From Cytophagaceae bacterium (lineage in GTDB: Bacteria; Bacteroidota; Bacteroidia; Cytophagales; Spirosomataceae), in contig CANHGO010000002.1 of the NCBI GenBank assembly GCA_947460975.1, forward strand, positions 196,427-260,426: 64,000 nt of DNA. The letters are read 5' to 3'. The number at the start of each line of letters is the position of its first letter. Position 1 is the stretch's first letter. The position numbers and the translations under genes were made by a program. A model generated the notes under the pieces. The model was given only the letters and a program-made list of their open reading frames with translations. It made no database searches and had not been told where the DNA came from. Shown here piece after piece: positions 51,978-61,025 of the stretch.

Positions 51978-53295
51978 GGGTCAATTGCTTAACAGTTTGC
52001 TTAAATTGATCTCCTCGATCTTCATAGTTTTTAAATAAATCAAAGCTAGCACAGGCAGGTGACAACAAAACAACATCTCCATCAACGCCCCATTCCAAGC
52101 TTTTTTGAACAGCGCCTTGCAAGTCATCGGTAGAAAATATGGCCTTACAAATTCCGCTAAAATGCGTCATTAATTTCTCATTATCTTTCCCTAAGCAGAT
52201 TAACCCTTTGACTTTGTTTTTAACAAGTGGGTCTAAAACCTCGTACTCATTCCCCTTATCTACTCCTCCCATGATTAAAATGATGGGTTGGGTAAAGCTA
52301 TTTAATGCATAATAGACGGCGTCCACATTAGTCGCTTTTGAGTCATTGATAAAACGAATGCCATTAGACAAACCACAGGGTTCTAGTCGGTGAGGGGCAT
52401 TATGAAAAGTAGGGAGTAGTTCTTTGATTTTATCCAATGAAATACCCACGGATTGCGCAGCTAAAATAGCCGCAGACATATTGATTGCATTGTGCGGACC
52501 TTGAATGGGTGCTGTTGCCAAATCGACTTCACCTGTTTTCAGGGTAATTTTGTCAGCGCTTATAAAGGCGTCGCAATGATTATTTTTGGAACTGATTGTA
52601 TTGAAATGACTAGAAGGAATCCCTTTTTTGTTTGCTTGGATCACTTCGTCATCTTCCCAGAAAATGCATGTTTTTGCCAAATCCGCATTTTGAAAAATTC
52701 TAAATTTAGAGGCGATGTAATTCTCGAATTTGTACTCATATCGATCCAAGTGATCAGGGGTAATATTCAATAAAATAGCTACATCTGGACTAAATGAAAT
52801 GCATCGATCTAATTGGAAACTTGAAATTTCCAGCACATAATATTCATGATTATTTTCCAATACTTGTTTGGCAAAACTTTGGCCAATATTTCCAGCTAAT
52901 CCTACCAGATACCCTGCTTCTTTTAAAAGATGAAAGGTCAAAAGGGTGGTGGTTGTCTTTCCATTGGATCCGGTAATGGCAATTATTTTAGCTGAGGTGT
53001 ATCGAACGGCAAATTCGATTTCTGAAATCAGCGGAATATGTTGCTCTTTAATTTTTTTTACGACCTCATTTTTTTCAGGAATTCCTGGACTGATGATGAC
53101 TTCATTTCCGCTCAGAATTTCTTCAAGCGTGTGCTGTCCTTCTTCGAAGCGGATGTTATGATCGGAAAGTGTTTTTTTGAATGCTTCTTTCAGTGTTCCT
53201 TGATCGGATAAAAACACGTCAAAACCCTTTGATTTAGCTAAAAGCGCAGCGCCTACACCACTTTCTCCCCCACCTAAAACAATTATTTTGGACAT
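51967..53295 (-). CDS. murD: UDP-N-acetylmuramoylalanine--D-glutamate ligase
   Basis: 442 residues. Motifs: VLGGGESGVGAALLA, ITGSNGKTTTTLLTFHLL (ATP loop, about 108-125), LEISSFQLD, INDSKATNVDAVYYAL and the end LLSPACASFDLFKNYEDRGDQFK. It adds D-glutamate to UDP-MurNAc-L-Ala. It is the first gene of the division operon here; mraY and murE, its usual upstream neighbours in the phylum, are absent, and the tsf terminator lies 104 bp upstream. Confidence 0.97.
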   Translation of the reverse strand: MSKIIVLGGGESGVGAALLAKSKGFDVFLSDQGTLKEAFKKTLSDHNIRFEEGQHTLEEILSGNEVIISPGIPEKNEVVKKIKEQHIPLISEIEFAVRYTSAKIIAITGSNGKTTTTLLTFHLLKEAGYLVGLAGNIGQSFAKQVLENNHEYYVLEISSFQLDRCISFSPDVAILLNITPDHLDRYEYKFENYIASKFRIFQNADLAKTCIFWEDDEVIQANKKGIPSSHFNTISSKNNHCDAFISADKITLKTGEVDLATAPIQGPHNAINMSAAILAAQSVGISLDKIKELLPTFHNAPHRLEPCGLSNGIRFINDSKATNVDAVYYALNSFTQPIILIMGGVDKGNEYEVLDPLVKNKVKGLICLGKDNEKLMTHFSGICKAIFSTDDLQGAVQKSLEWGVDGDVVLLSPACASFDLFKNYEDRGDQFKQTVKQLTHGN

Positions 53296-53398
53296 GTATG
53301 ATTAATCGTAAATGATTAGAAACTGAATTTAATACAATTTATAAAATGTCTTTGACTAATGAAAACAGATCAGGCGACCATTGAAAAAAAATCTGTGA

Positions 53399-53431
53399 CA
53401 AAAAAAAAGGCCGGTCGATTGACCAGCCTTT
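53399..53431 (-). terminator. Terminator of the ribosomal protein-tsf operon
   Basis: AAAGGC-C-GGTC pairs with GACC-A-GCCTTT around GATT, with one internal mismatch. On the minus strand a run of nine T follows. Confidence 0.85.
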
Positions 53432-53452
53432 GATTATCATTTAAATACGAAT

Positions 53453-54286
53453 TTAAACTAATGAAATGCGTTTAAACATCGATATAGTTAACCCCTTTTG
53501 CTTATTTTCTAATAATTGACGTATTGTGATGGATGAATCCTTTACAAATTGTTGGTTTAAAAGCGTTTGCTCTTTGTAGAACTTTTCTAATTTCCCTACG
53601 GCAATTTTTTCAAGCATGGCTTCAGGTTTCCCCTCTTGACGAGCTTGGTCCTTGCCAATTTCAATTTCTCTTTCAATGGTTTCAGCATCTACTCCGTCCT
53701 TATCTAGGGCAACGGGTTTCATGGCGGTGATTTGCATGGCAATATCTTTACCGATTTCAGAAACATCTGCACCTTGAACGTTTTCAAAGGCTACTAAAAC
53801 ACCAATCTTGTTATTTGAGTGGATGTAAGAAACTACTTTTTCTGCTGAAACATTTTCGTAGGCAGCTAACGTAATTTTTTCCCCAATTTTACCTGTCAAC
53901 TCGATAATGTGACCTTCTACCGAGCGACCATCAGCCAAAGGCTCAGCTAATAAATCATGCGCAGATGGAGCATGAGATGCTGCAGCTTTGTCAATGATGG
54001 ATTTAGCTAAATTGTTGAAATCGGCTACTTTAGAAACGGGTTCTGTTTCACAAGCTAAGGCAATTAACTTACCATTTGAATGATCCGCTGAAAGCGCTAC
54101 AAGCACCACACCTTCGTTGGTGGCATTGTCTGCACGCTTAGCAGCTACTTTTTGTCCGGCTTTACGTAGCACGTCGATCGCTGCTTCGAAATCTCCTTCG
54201 GCTTCCGTCAGGGCTTTCTTGCAATCCATCATTCCGGCGCCAGTCATTTGGCGTAATTTATTAACGTCTGCGGCTGTAATTGACAT
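53453..54286 (-). CDS. tsf: Translation elongation factor Ts
   Basis: 277 residues. N-terminal UBA-like motif ADVNKLRQMTGAGMMDCKKALTEAEGDFEAAIDVLRKAG, then the dimerisation core (NEGVVLVAL, ALACETEPVSKVADF, DIAMQITAMKP) and the C-terminal LLNQQFVKDSSITI. EF-Ts exchanges GDP for GTP on EF-Tu. It is 12 bp behind rpsB and ends the operon at a terminator. Confidence 0.98.
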   Translation of the reverse strand: MSITAADVNKLRQMTGAGMMDCKKALTEAEGDFEAAIDVLRKAGQKVAAKRADNATNEGVVLVALSADHSNGKLIALACETEPVSKVADFNNLAKSIIDKAAASHAPSAHDLLAEPLADGRSVEGHIIELTGKIGEKITLAAYENVSAEKVVSYIHSNNKIGVLVAFENVQGADVSEIGKDIAMQITAMKPVALDKDGVDAETIEREIEIGKDQARQEGKPEAMLEKIAVGKLEKFYKEQTLLNQQFVKDSSITIRQLLENKQKGLTISMFKRISLV

Positions 54287-54298
54287 TGTTATGAATAT

Positions 54299-55111
54299 TT
54301 ATTCTTGTTCTGCTTCTTTTTCGTACTTAGCGGCTACCTTAGCTGCTTCTATTTCTGCTTCGTTGTCAACGGCACGTTTTGCCTCTTCTTCTTCAGCTAC
54401 ACGCGCATCATCTTTATCTTGTTTTCTTTCAGCTAATCCTTCTTCGATTGCTTTTCCGATAGCTGAAGTAATCACAGAGATTGATTTGTATGCATCGTCA
54501 TTGGCTGGAATAGGGTAGTCAACTAACTCAGGATTTGAGTTTGTATCGCACATTGCGAATACAGGAATACCTAATTTTTTAGCTTCTGAAACAGCGATAT
54601 GCTCACGCTTCACATCTACAACAAATAATGCAGCTGGAAGGCGAGTTAACTCGGTGATACCACCTAATACGCGCTTTAATTTTTCTTCTTCACGAGTCAT
54701 CATCAAACGCTCACGCTTGGCAAGGGTTTTAACAATTACTTCGTCTTTTAACATTTTATCGATGCTTGACATCTTTTTGATCGACTTACGTACGGTCGCA
54801 AAGTTGGTCAACATCCCACCTAACCAACGATCCGTTACGTATGGCATGTTTAATTTGCTTGCTTCCGCAGTAACCACTTCTTGGGCTTGCTTTTTTGTCG
54901 CAACAAACATGATTTTACGTCCAGAGCGAACAATTGCACGCATTGCGGCAGAAGCTTCTTCTAGGTTAGTAATTGTCTTGTTAAGATCGATGATATGAAT
55001 ACCATTCTTCTCCATAAAGATGTATGGAGCCATTTTTGGATCCCACTTACGCGTCAAGTGACCGAAGTGAACACCTGCGTCAAGCAGGTCATTGTAGCTT
55101 AATTGTGCCAT
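54299..55111 (-). CDS. rpsB: 30S ribosomal protein S2
   Basis: 270 residues. Core motifs LLDAGVHFGHLTRKWDPKMAPYIF, RWLGGMLTNFATVRKSIKKM, LPAALFVVDVKREHIAVSEAKKLGIPV and DTNSNPELVDYPIPANDDA are standard; the charged tail rich in Glu, Ala and Lys (about 220-270) is common in Bacteroidota S2. It is 80 bp behind rpsI, a gap with a hairpin, and followed by tsf. Confidence 0.98.
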   Translation of the reverse strand: MAQLSYNDLLDAGVHFGHLTRKWDPKMAPYIFMEKNGIHIIDLNKTITNLEEASAAMRAIVRSGRKIMFVATKKQAQEVVTAEASKLNMPYVTDRWLGGMLTNFATVRKSIKKMSSIDKMLKDEVIVKTLAKRERLMMTREEEKLKRVLGGITELTRLPAALFVVDVKREHIAVSEAKKLGIPVFAMCDTNSNPELVDYPIPANDDAYKSISVITSAIGKAIEEGLAERKQDKDDARVAEEEEAKRAVDNEAEIEAAKVAAKYEKEAEQE

Positions 55112-55143
55112 TTTTTGAGTTTAAATATGAATAAATAAAAAAT

Positions 55144-55180
55144 GTGGAAAAGGCATCGGCAACACACAAGCCCTTTCCAC
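55144..55180 (-). terminator. Hairpin between rpsI and rpsB, terminator or attenuator
   Basis: GTGGAAAAGGC pairs with GCCCTTTCCAC (one mismatch) around a 15-nt loop. On the minus strand it is followed by ATTTTTTATTT. No separate promoter box for rpsB is visible in the gap, so this may be a partial terminator or a leader structure setting rpsB-tsf levels. Confidence 0.6.
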
Positions 55181-55192
55181 GCAAAACGAATA

Positions 55193-55582
55193 CTAACGTT
55201 TAGAGAATTGGAATCTCTTACGTGCTTTTCTACGTCCTGGTTTTTTACGTTCCACCATACGTGGATCACGTGTTAAAAAACCTTCTTTTTTCAAAGGTGA
55301 ACGCAATTCAGAGTCTTGTGTTTGAAGAGCTCTTGAAATAGCTAAACGTAACGCTTCAGCTTGTCCTTTAATTCCACCACCATCAATTCTGGCTGTGACA
55401 TCAAAAGAACCCGCCGTATTAGTTAGCGCGAATGGCTGATTAACCACAATCTGAAGAATCTCAGAAGGGAAATAATGAGCCAATGTACGACCATTGATTT
55501 TAATTTGGCCTTGACCAGGAGTCATCGAAATACGAGCTATCGCTGTCTTTCTTCTACCAATTTTATTTAATGTTTCTGCCAT
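55193..55582 (-). CDS. rpsI: 30S ribosomal protein S9
   Basis: 129 residues. NKIGRRKTAIARI at the start, INGRTLAHYF, GGIKGQAEALRLAISRAL and the basic end DPRMVERKKPGRRKARKRFQFSKR reaching toward the P-site tRNA. Full length. It is 39 bp behind rplM in the usual rplM-rpsI pair. Confidence 0.98.
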   Translation of the reverse strand: MAETLNKIGRRKTAIARISMTPGQGQIKINGRTLAHYFPSEILQIVVNQPFALTNTAGSFDVTARIDGGGIKGQAEALRLAISRALQTQDSELRSPLKKEGFLTRDPRMVERKKPGRRKARKRFQFSKR

Positions 55583-55621
55583 TTGATTGAGGATTGATCC
55601 TAATTTGGATCATATTGTCCG

Positions 55622-56065
55622 TTAAAACTTTATTTCTTTAGGTTGTTGAGCCGCATGTGGATGAACAGGTCCCGCATATACAAATAGGTTGTGGAATAAT
55701 TCACGACCTAAACGATTTTTTGGTAACATACCTTTCACAGCTGCTTCGACTACACCTCTTGGATTTTTGACCAAAACTTCACGTGGCGTAGAAAAACGTT
55801 GACCCCCAGGATAACCCGTGTGACGGATGTAAACCTTGTCGGTCATTTTCTTACCTGTCAAACGAACCTTGTCCGCATTGATAACGATCACTTGATCGCC
55901 ACAATCTACGTGTGGGGTGAATGAAGGCTTGTGCTTACCACGAATTATTTTCGCAATTTCAGAACACAAACGTCCTAATATTTGATTTTCAGCATCTACC
56001 ACTACCCAGGCTTTCTCTACAGTAGCCTTATTCGCGGAGATTGTTTTGTAACTTAAAGTATCCAC
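55622..56065 (-). CDS. rplM: 50S ribosomal protein L13 (GTG start)
   Basis: 147 residues. Typical Bacteroidota N-terminus DTLSYKTISANKATV, then WVVVDAENQILGRLCSEIA, HVDCGDQVIVINADKVRLTGKK, YIRHTGYPGG and AVKGMLPKNRLGRELF. The start codon is GTG: the in-frame codon directly upstream is TAA, so no longer form exists, and the conserved start residue is reached exactly. L13 is an early assembly protein of the large subunit. It heads the rplM-rpsI-rpsB-tsf operon behind a consensus promoter and a leader of about 110 nt. Confidence 0.98.
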   Translation of the reverse strand: MDTLSYKTISANKATVEKAWVVVDAENQILGRLCSEIAKIIRGKHKPSFTPHVDCGDQVIVINADKVRLTGKKMTDKVYIRHTGYPGGQRFSTPREVLVKNPRGVVEAAVKGMLPKNRLGRELFHNLFVYAGPVHPHAAQQPKEIKF

Positions 56066-56177
56066 TTATATTATATTTTTAACTGTTTGAATCAATTCCA
56101 ACCAGACTACGGAATATGTCTAGAGATTTGATTATGACCTATTTTACAACTAAACGGGCATTCAATCGAAAAAATGG
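56066..56177 (-). ncRNA. Long rplM leader, possible autoregulatory structure
   Basis: From the predicted start of transcription to the GTG there are about 110 nt without an ORF, far longer than the leaders of other genes here (10-30 nt). It can form a small stem TAGAC/GTCTG around ATATTCCGTA, and GGAATTGATTC lies just after. Leaders ahead of rplM have been proposed as ribosomal-protein-binding RNAs in Bacteroidia; I could not match this one to a model. Confidence 0.3.
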
Positions 56178-56182
56178 GAGTG

Positions 56183-56214
56183 CAAATTTAGAAAATCAAA
56201 ATGTGATATGCAAA
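56183..56214 (-). promoter_or_regulatory. Promoter of the rplM operon
   Basis: Minus strand: TTTG (56214-56211), 20 bp, TAAATTTG (56190-56183). Both elements match the consensus. Confidence 0.75.
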
Positions 56215-56263
56215 TGCTTTTGAAATGTTTTAATAAAAAATACAACCTATGCCTGTAAATGAA

Positions 56264-56287
56264 TAAAGGAGACCTTAGTCTCCTTTA
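56264..56287 (-). terminator. Terminator-like hairpin after accC
   Basis: AAAGGAGAC and GTCTCCTTT are perfect arms around CTTA, 27 bp after the accC stop. The T run on the minus strand is short (TTTATTC), so termination may be partial. Confidence 0.65.
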
Positions 56288-56313
56288 AAAATATCCTTTT
56301 AAAATCAGAGGAT

Positions 56314-57657
56314 TTACAATCCTGTCAAATCAAAAGTATCCATAAAAGCCGTGGTAAATTTGCCAGATTTGAATCCAGGGTCGTCCATCAACTTAATATG
56401 AAAGGGTATCGTTGTTTTAATTCCTTCAATCACAAATTCTTGCAAGGCTCTTTTCATGCGAAGCAAAACTTCTTCTCTACTTTGGCCACTGACAATTACT
56501 TTTGCAATCATCGAGTCGTAATTTGGAGGAATTGTGTAGCCTGAATAAACATGTGAATCAATTCTAACGCCATGTCCACCGGGCAAATGTAAATTGGTAA
56601 TCTTACCTGGCGATGGCCTAAATCCATTGCCCGGATCTTCAGCATTTATTCTACATTCAAGGGCAAATAATTTCGGGAAATAATTTTGACCCGAGATTGC
56701 GATACCAGCAGCTACTTTAATTTGTTCCTTAATAAGGTCAAAATCAGTCACTTCCTCCGTAATCGGGTGCTCCACTTGGATTCTCGTATTCATTTCCATG
56801 AAATAGAAATCTCCATTTTTGTCCACTAAAAACTCGATGGTTCCTGCGCCTTCATAGCCGATCGCAGTGGCTCCAGCAATAGCCGCATCCCCCATTTTTT
56901 TACGAAGTTCATCTGTCAATGCAGGCGATGGAGTTTCCTCACATAACTTTTGATGGCGTCTTTGAATGGAACAATCGCGCTCTGAGAGGTGACAAACTTT
57001 GCCAAATTTATCGCCAACCACTTGGATTTCGATGTGTCTGGGTTCCTCGACAAACTTTTCCATGTACATTCCATCATTGCCAAAAGAGGCTGCAGCCTCC
57101 ATTTTTGCATCATCCCATAACTTTCGGAATTCAGATTCCTCACGGATAATTCGCATCCCACGTCCTCCACCTCCAGCAGTTGCCTTGATGATGACCGGGT
57201 ATACAATGGTTTTGGCTAATTCGATGGCCTCTTCTACTGTATCCAACAATCCATCGGAACCTGGAATCACGGGAACTCCAGCCTTTTTCATGGTGTCTTT
57301 GGCCGTTGCCTTATCTCCCATGGAGTTGATCATTTCGGCTGAAGCGCCTATGAATTTGATTCCATGTTCAGAACAAATTCTTGAAAACTCGGCATTTTCA
57401 GATAAAAAACCATATCCTGGATGGATCGCATCTGCACCGGTAACTTCGGCGGCAGAAATGATGGCGGGAATACTTAAATATGACTGTCGGCTGGGAGGCG
57501 GGCCTATACACACGGCCTCATCTGCAAAGCGAACATGTAAACTATCTCGGTCTGCCGTTGAAAAAACAGCCACTGTTTGGATGCCCATTTCCCGACAAGT
57601 CCGAATGATCCGAAGGGCAATTTCCCCACGATTCGCAATTAATATTTTCTTAAACAT
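56314..57657 (-). CDS. accC: Acetyl-CoA carboxylase biotin carboxylase subunit
   Basis: 447 residues. [37 protein letters not shown], the ATP-grasp lid [33 protein letters not shown] and ECRINAEDP are all present. It carboxylates biotin on AccB with bicarbonate and ATP, the first half of malonyl-CoA synthesis. It lies 3 bp behind accB and closes the DUF177-rpmF-plsX-fabH-efp-accB-accC run. Confidence 0.98.
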   Translation of the reverse strand: MFKKILIANRGEIALRIIRTCREMGIQTVAVFSTADRDSLHVRFADEAVCIGPPPSRQSYLSIPAIISAAEVTGADAIHPGYGFLSENAEFSRICSEHGIKFIGASAEMINSMGDKATAKDTMKKAGVPVIPGSDGLLDTVEEAIELAKTIVYPVIIKATAGGGGRGMRIIREESEFRKLWDDAKMEAAASFGNDGMYMEKFVEEPRHIEIQVVGDKFGKVCHLSERDCSIQRRHQKLCEETPSPALTDELRKKMGDAAIAGATAIGYEGAGTIEFLVDKNGDFYFMEMNTRIQVEHPITEEVTDFDLIKEQIKVAAGIAISGQNYFPKLFALECRINAEDPGNGFRPSPGKITNLHLPGGHGVRIDSHVYSGYTIPPNYDSMIAKVIVSGQSREEVLLRMKRALQEFVIEGIKTTIPFHIKLMDDPGFKSGKFTTAFMDTFDLTGL

Positions 57658-57660
57658 AAA

Positions 57661-58116
57661 TTATGCTATTTCTACCAAGAATAAGGGTTGGTCGAACTCA
57701 ACCGGTGTGGCATTTTCAACCAAAATTTTAACAATCTTACCTGAAACCTCTGAATCAATTTCATTAAAAAGTTTCATGGCTTCGATCATGCAAACCGTTT
57801 TGCCTGGTTCAATCATGGATCCGACCTCAATAAAGTTTTCTTTATCAGGGCCTGCCGCACGGTAAAATGTACCTATCATAGGTGATTTGACCGTATATAA
57901 ATGATCTGTACTGGATATGCTTGGTGCCGTAGGGGCTTGTGCCTCTTCGGTATATGGGATAGGAGTAGGAGCCGGAGCTGCAGCCATTTGCACCAATGGT
58001 ACAGCTGAACTATGTTTCTTCACGGAAACTTTTAATCCTTCCGTTTCGATGCTTACCTCAGCTAATGGTGATTTAGCTATATAATCTAAAAGTCTTTGTA
58101 TTTCTTTAGTATCCAT
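57661..58116 (-). CDS. accB: Biotin carboxyl carrier protein of acetyl-CoA carboxylase
   Basis: 151 residues. N-terminal helical segment (1-38), a Pro/Ala linker (about 39-68) and the biotinyl domain with EAMKL (biotin on K115) and the thumb region APTA...SPMIGTFYRAAGPDKENF. The carrier swings between biotin carboxylase and carboxyltransferase. It starts 36 bp behind efp and ends 3 bp before accC. Confidence 0.97.
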   Translation of the reverse strand: MDTKEIQRLLDYIAKSPLAEVSIETEGLKVSVKKHSSAVPLVQMAAAPAPTPIPYTEEAQAPTAPSISSTDHLYTVKSPMIGTFYRAAGPDKENFIEVGSMIEPGKTVCMIEAMKLFNEIDSEVSGKIVKILVENATPVEFDQPLFLVEIA

Positions 58117-58152
58117 TTTTAAATTATTTTACGCGTGTAAAGGTAGATAAAA

Positions 58153-58716
58153 TTATTTTACACGCTCCGCATATGCGTAGGTTCTTGTGTCAACTTTTAT
58201 AATTTCGTCTTGTTCAATGAATATTGGAACGGTAATGGTGGCCCCAGTCTCAACGGTAGCCGGTTTTTTGGGTGAATTTGCCGTATCTCCACGTACACCA
58301 GGTTCTGTGTAAGTAACTTTTAATTCTACGAATGGAGGTAATTCACATGAAATAGCCTGTTCGTTTTCCGTATTGATTAAAATTTCAACTTCCTGGCCTT
58401 CTTTCATCAAATCTGCCATGACCACTAAATTAGAGTTCAATAAAATTTGCTCAAAAGATTCATTGTCCATAAAGTTGAACCCAAATTCATCTTTATAAAT
58501 AAATTGGAATTTCCTGCGCTCCACACGGACAGGATAGATTGCCACGCCCGAGTTAAAGGTGTTGTCAATTACTTTTCCTGTATTTAATGAGCGTAACTTT
58601 GTCCGTACAAATGCGGGACCTTTTCCTGGTTTTACATGTAAGAATTCAATGATTGAAAATAAATCGTCATTGAATTTTATTACCATTCCGTTTTTAATAT
58701 CTGCTGTAGTTGCCAT
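58153..58716 (-). CDS. efp: Translation elongation factor P
   Basis: 187 residues in three beta-barrel domains. The loop HVKPGKGPAFVRTKL carries the lysine (K32) that corresponds to the modified K34 of E. coli EF-P. Domain III ends YTEPGVRGDTA and VPIFIEQDEIIKVDTRTYAYAERV. EF-P relieves stalling at proline stretches. It sits between fabH (6 bp) and accB (36 bp) inside the lipid synthesis run. A modifying enzyme (EpmA or other) is not in the window. Confidence 0.97.
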   Translation of the reverse strand: MATTADIKNGMVIKFNDDLFSIIEFLHVKPGKGPAFVRTKLRSLNTGKVIDNTFNSGVAIYPVRVERRKFQFIYKDEFGFNFMDNESFEQILLNSNLVVMADLMKEGQEVEILINTENEQAISCELPPFVELKVTYTEPGVRGDTANSPKKPATVETGATITVPIFIEQDEIIKVDTRTYAYAERVK

Positions 58717-58722
58717 GCTTGT

Positions 58723-59727
58723 TTATTTTTTTGGGTCATAGGCCCACTTTACATAAGCTGATGCCCACGTAAAACCGCCCCCAAAAGCTGCTAAAATTAA
58801 ATTATCTCCTTTTTTTAATTGATTTTCATAATCCCAAAGACACAATGGTATCGTGGCCGCGGTGGTATTTCCATATTTTTGAATATTCAACATCACCTTC
58901 TCTTCTCCAATATTCATTCGACTCGCCGTAGCGTCAATGATTCGTTTGTTGGCCTGATGAGGAACTAAAAAACGAACATCCTCTCCGGTCAATTGATTTC
59001 TTTCCATGATTTCGGCAGAAATGTCTGCCATGCGAGTCACCGCAAATTTGAAGACCGACTGGCCTTCTTGGCGTATGTAATGCAATTTTTGATCAATGGT
59101 TTCATGCGTCGGCGGATAGGCACTGCCTCCTCCTTTTTGCATTAAACTTTCACAACCTTCTCCATCAGACTTCAAAATAAAATCTTGAACGCCTACCCCT
59201 TCTTCGTTAGGTTCCAACAAAACCGCTCCGGCTCCATCGCCAAATAAAATACAAGTAGTTCGATCACTATAATCTACGATGGCAGACATTTTATCCGCTC
59301 CCACCACAATTACTTTTTTATATCTACCTGATTCAATAAATACGGTTCCAGTAGCTAAGGCATTTAAAAAGCCTGAACAAGCCGCTGCTAAATCAAATGA
59401 AGCAGTCTCTCGAATGCCCACTGCTTTACAAATCAAATTGGATGCAGAAGGGAAAAAATAATCTGGGGTAACGGTCGCACAAATAACCAAATCAATTTCT
59501 TCCGGCTTTGTATTTGTTTTAGCTAATAAGTCTGAAACTGCTTTGGCAGCCATCACAGAAGTCCCTTGTCCTTCTCCTTTTAAAATGCGCCTTTCTTTAA
59601 TTCCTGTTCTAGAAGTAATCCACTCGTCATTGGTTTCTACTAACTTTTCTAATTCTTCATTGGTCAGCACATATTCGGGAACATATCCTGAAACTCCTGT
59701 AATGGCTGCACTAATTTTATTTTGCAT
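58723..59727 (-). CDS. fabH: Beta-ketoacyl-ACP synthase III
   Basis: 334 residues from the ATG at 59727, chosen because it gives the standard N-terminus ([21 protein letters not shown]) and has a Shine-Dalgarno-like AGGAGG 12 bp upstream; an in-frame extension to 59805 would overlap plsX and adds only a basic tail. Catalytic triad C117 (AAACSGF), H257 (VPHQANKR) and N287 (YGNTTAA). It condenses acetyl-CoA or a branched acyl-CoA with malonyl-ACP to start fatty acids. It follows plsX and precedes efp. Confidence 0.97.
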   Translation of the reverse strand: MQNKISAAITGVSGYVPEYVLTNEELEKLVETNDEWITSRTGIKERRILKGEGQGTSVMAAKAVSDLLAKTNTKPEEIDLVICATVTPDYFFPSASNLICKAVGIRETASFDLAAACSGFLNALATGTVFIESGRYKKVIVVGADKMSAIVDYSDRTTCILFGDGAGAVLLEPNEEGVGVQDFILKSDGEGCESLMQKGGGSAYPPTHETIDQKLHYIRQEGQSVFKFAVTRMADISAEIMERNQLTGEDVRFLVPHQANKRIIDATASRMNIGEEKVMLNIQKYGNTTAATIPLCLWDYENQLKKGDNLILAAFGGGFTWASAYVKWAYDPKK

Positions 59728-59739
59728 GGTTCTCTTCGA

Positions 59740-59745
59740 CCTCCT
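59740..59745 (-). promoter_or_regulatory. Shine-Dalgarno-like AGGAGG before fabH
   Basis: The minus strand has AGGAGG 12 bp before the fabH ATG, inside the end region just after plsX. Strong Shine-Dalgarno sequences are uncommon in Bacteroidota, and it supports the start at 59727. Confidence 0.55.
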
Positions 59746-59755
59746 ATGTGTTTTG

Positions 59756-60700
59756 TTATTTTTCCTCAAATTCTGCCTTAATTTTTTTGCATACATTTGA
59801 GTCAACGACTGATTTACAAAGCTTAATCATATTTTTAATCGCCTTTGGGCTTGATGCTCCGTGGGCTATAATGACATTTCCATTGATGCCTATAATGGGG
59901 CTTCCTCCATAATTTTCATAATTGGTATTCTCAACAAATTCATTCATCATCCCCTGCTCCTTCATGATGTTGTAAATAGACTCACCCATTTTTAAGACTA
60001 TATTTCCGGTAAATCCATCAGTAACAATCACATCAGCCTTGTTACGAAATAAATCTTTTCCTTCTATATTTCCTATAAAATTAATGTGAGAATTTTCCTT
60101 TAATAAGGCATGCGTGCCTTGAGCCAAGATGCTCCCTTTTTGTTCCTCTTCGCCAATATTCATCAAACCCACGCGAGGATTTGATTTTCCAGTGGTTGAT
60201 TCGAAATAAATGGAGCCTAACTCCGCCCATTGGGCTAACATCTCAGGTTTACAATCCGCATTAGCGCCGATGTCTAACATAATCGCGTAATGGCCATCAA
60301 CCTGCGGGACAAAACCTGCTATAGCCGGCCTCTGAATACCATTAATTGTTTTTACGGAAAAAAGCGATCCCACCATCATAGCCCCTGTATTTCCTGCTGA
60401 GGCAAATACGTCTGCTTTTCCCTCTTTTAAAAGAGAAAACCCAATGCCGATGCTGGAATTGGGTTTTTGACTTAATGCTTTCGTAGGATGTTCTCCCATT
60501 TCAATGACCTCGTCCGCGTGTATTACGCGAACCTGTGTACTTGAGAAATTTCGAGATTTAAATAAGGAATTAATGACGTCTTCTGGTCCTATGGCTAAAA
60601 TAGTCTCATTGTTGGTCAACAAATTAATTGATTCTATTATTCCATCAATCACTGCCTCTGGAGCATAATCTCCTCCCATCACGTCGATTGCTATATTCAT
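59756..60700 (-). CDS. plsX: Phosphate acyltransferase PlsX
   Basis: 314 residues. [88 protein letters not shown]. It turns acyl-ACP into acyl phosphate for phospholipid synthesis, at the membrane surface. A -7 box 32 bp upstream suggests an additional promoter after rpmF. fabH starts 28 bp after its stop. Confidence 0.97.
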   Translation of the reverse strand: MNIAIDVMGGDYAPEAVIDGIIESINLLTNNETILAIGPEDVINSLFKSRNFSSTQVRVIHADEVIEMGEHPTKALSQKPNSSIGIGFSLLKEGKADVFASAGNTGAMMVGSLFSVKTINGIQRPAIAGFVPQVDGHYAIMLDIGANADCKPEMLAQWAELGSIYFESTTGKSNPRVGLMNIGEEEQKGSILAQGTHALLKENSHINFIGNIEGKDLFRNKADVIVTDGFTGNIVLKMGESIYNIMKEQGMMNEFVENTNYENYGGSPIIGINGNVIIAHGASSPKAIKNMIKLCKSVVDSNVCKKIKAEFEEK

Positions 60701-60731
60701 CTATTTTGTTTTAAATACTAAAATCGTAATG

Positions 60732-60739
60732 CAAAAATA
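60732..60739 (-). promoter_or_regulatory. Possible internal -7 box before plsX
   Basis: The minus strand reads TATTTTTG (exact TAnnTTTG), 31 bp before the plsX start in the 119-bp rpmF-plsX gap. The -33 part is not at standard spacing. Confidence 0.4.
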
Positions 60740-60819
60740 GTATTTATTTTAGTCAAAAAATAGCATTTTAACGGGATATTTTCGCATTTGCAAAAATACC
60801 TTGGTTTGTTGGCAACTGA

Positions 60820-61014
60820 CTATGCTTTTCCAGTATAACCTTCTACAATCATTTTACCTTTGTAGTATAAGTTACCCTCATGAGCATGTGCACGATGAAA
60901 TAAATGTGTTTCGCCTGTTTGGCTATCCACCGCTAATTGCCTTGGTGTACCAAAGTCATGCGCTCTTCTCGTATCACGTCTTGTCTTAGAAATTTTTCTT
61001 TTAGGATGTGCCAT
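60820..61014 (-). CDS. rpmF: 50S ribosomal protein L32
   Basis: 64 residues beginning [18 protein letters not shown] after the initiator; [21 protein letters not shown] follows. The C-terminal zinc cysteines of other L32 proteins are replaced by H and other residues here, as in many Bacteroidota (C- form). It starts 11 bp behind the DUF177 gene, the classical pairing. Confidence 0.97.
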   Translation of the reverse strand: MAHPKRKISKTRRDTRRAHDFGTPRQLAVDSQTGETHLFHRAHAHEGNLYYKGKMIVEGYTGKA

Positions 61015-61025
61015 TGTATTGTTCT

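Noticed and set aside
56999-57865. Open frame of 288 codons antisense to accC and accB
   Set aside because: It lies entirely opposite two certain genes, has no recognisable domain, and arises from codon bias on the other strand.
59728-59805. Longer fabH with a basic N-terminal extension
   Set aside because: The extension overlaps plsX, is absent from the family, and the AGGAGG site fits the start at 59727.
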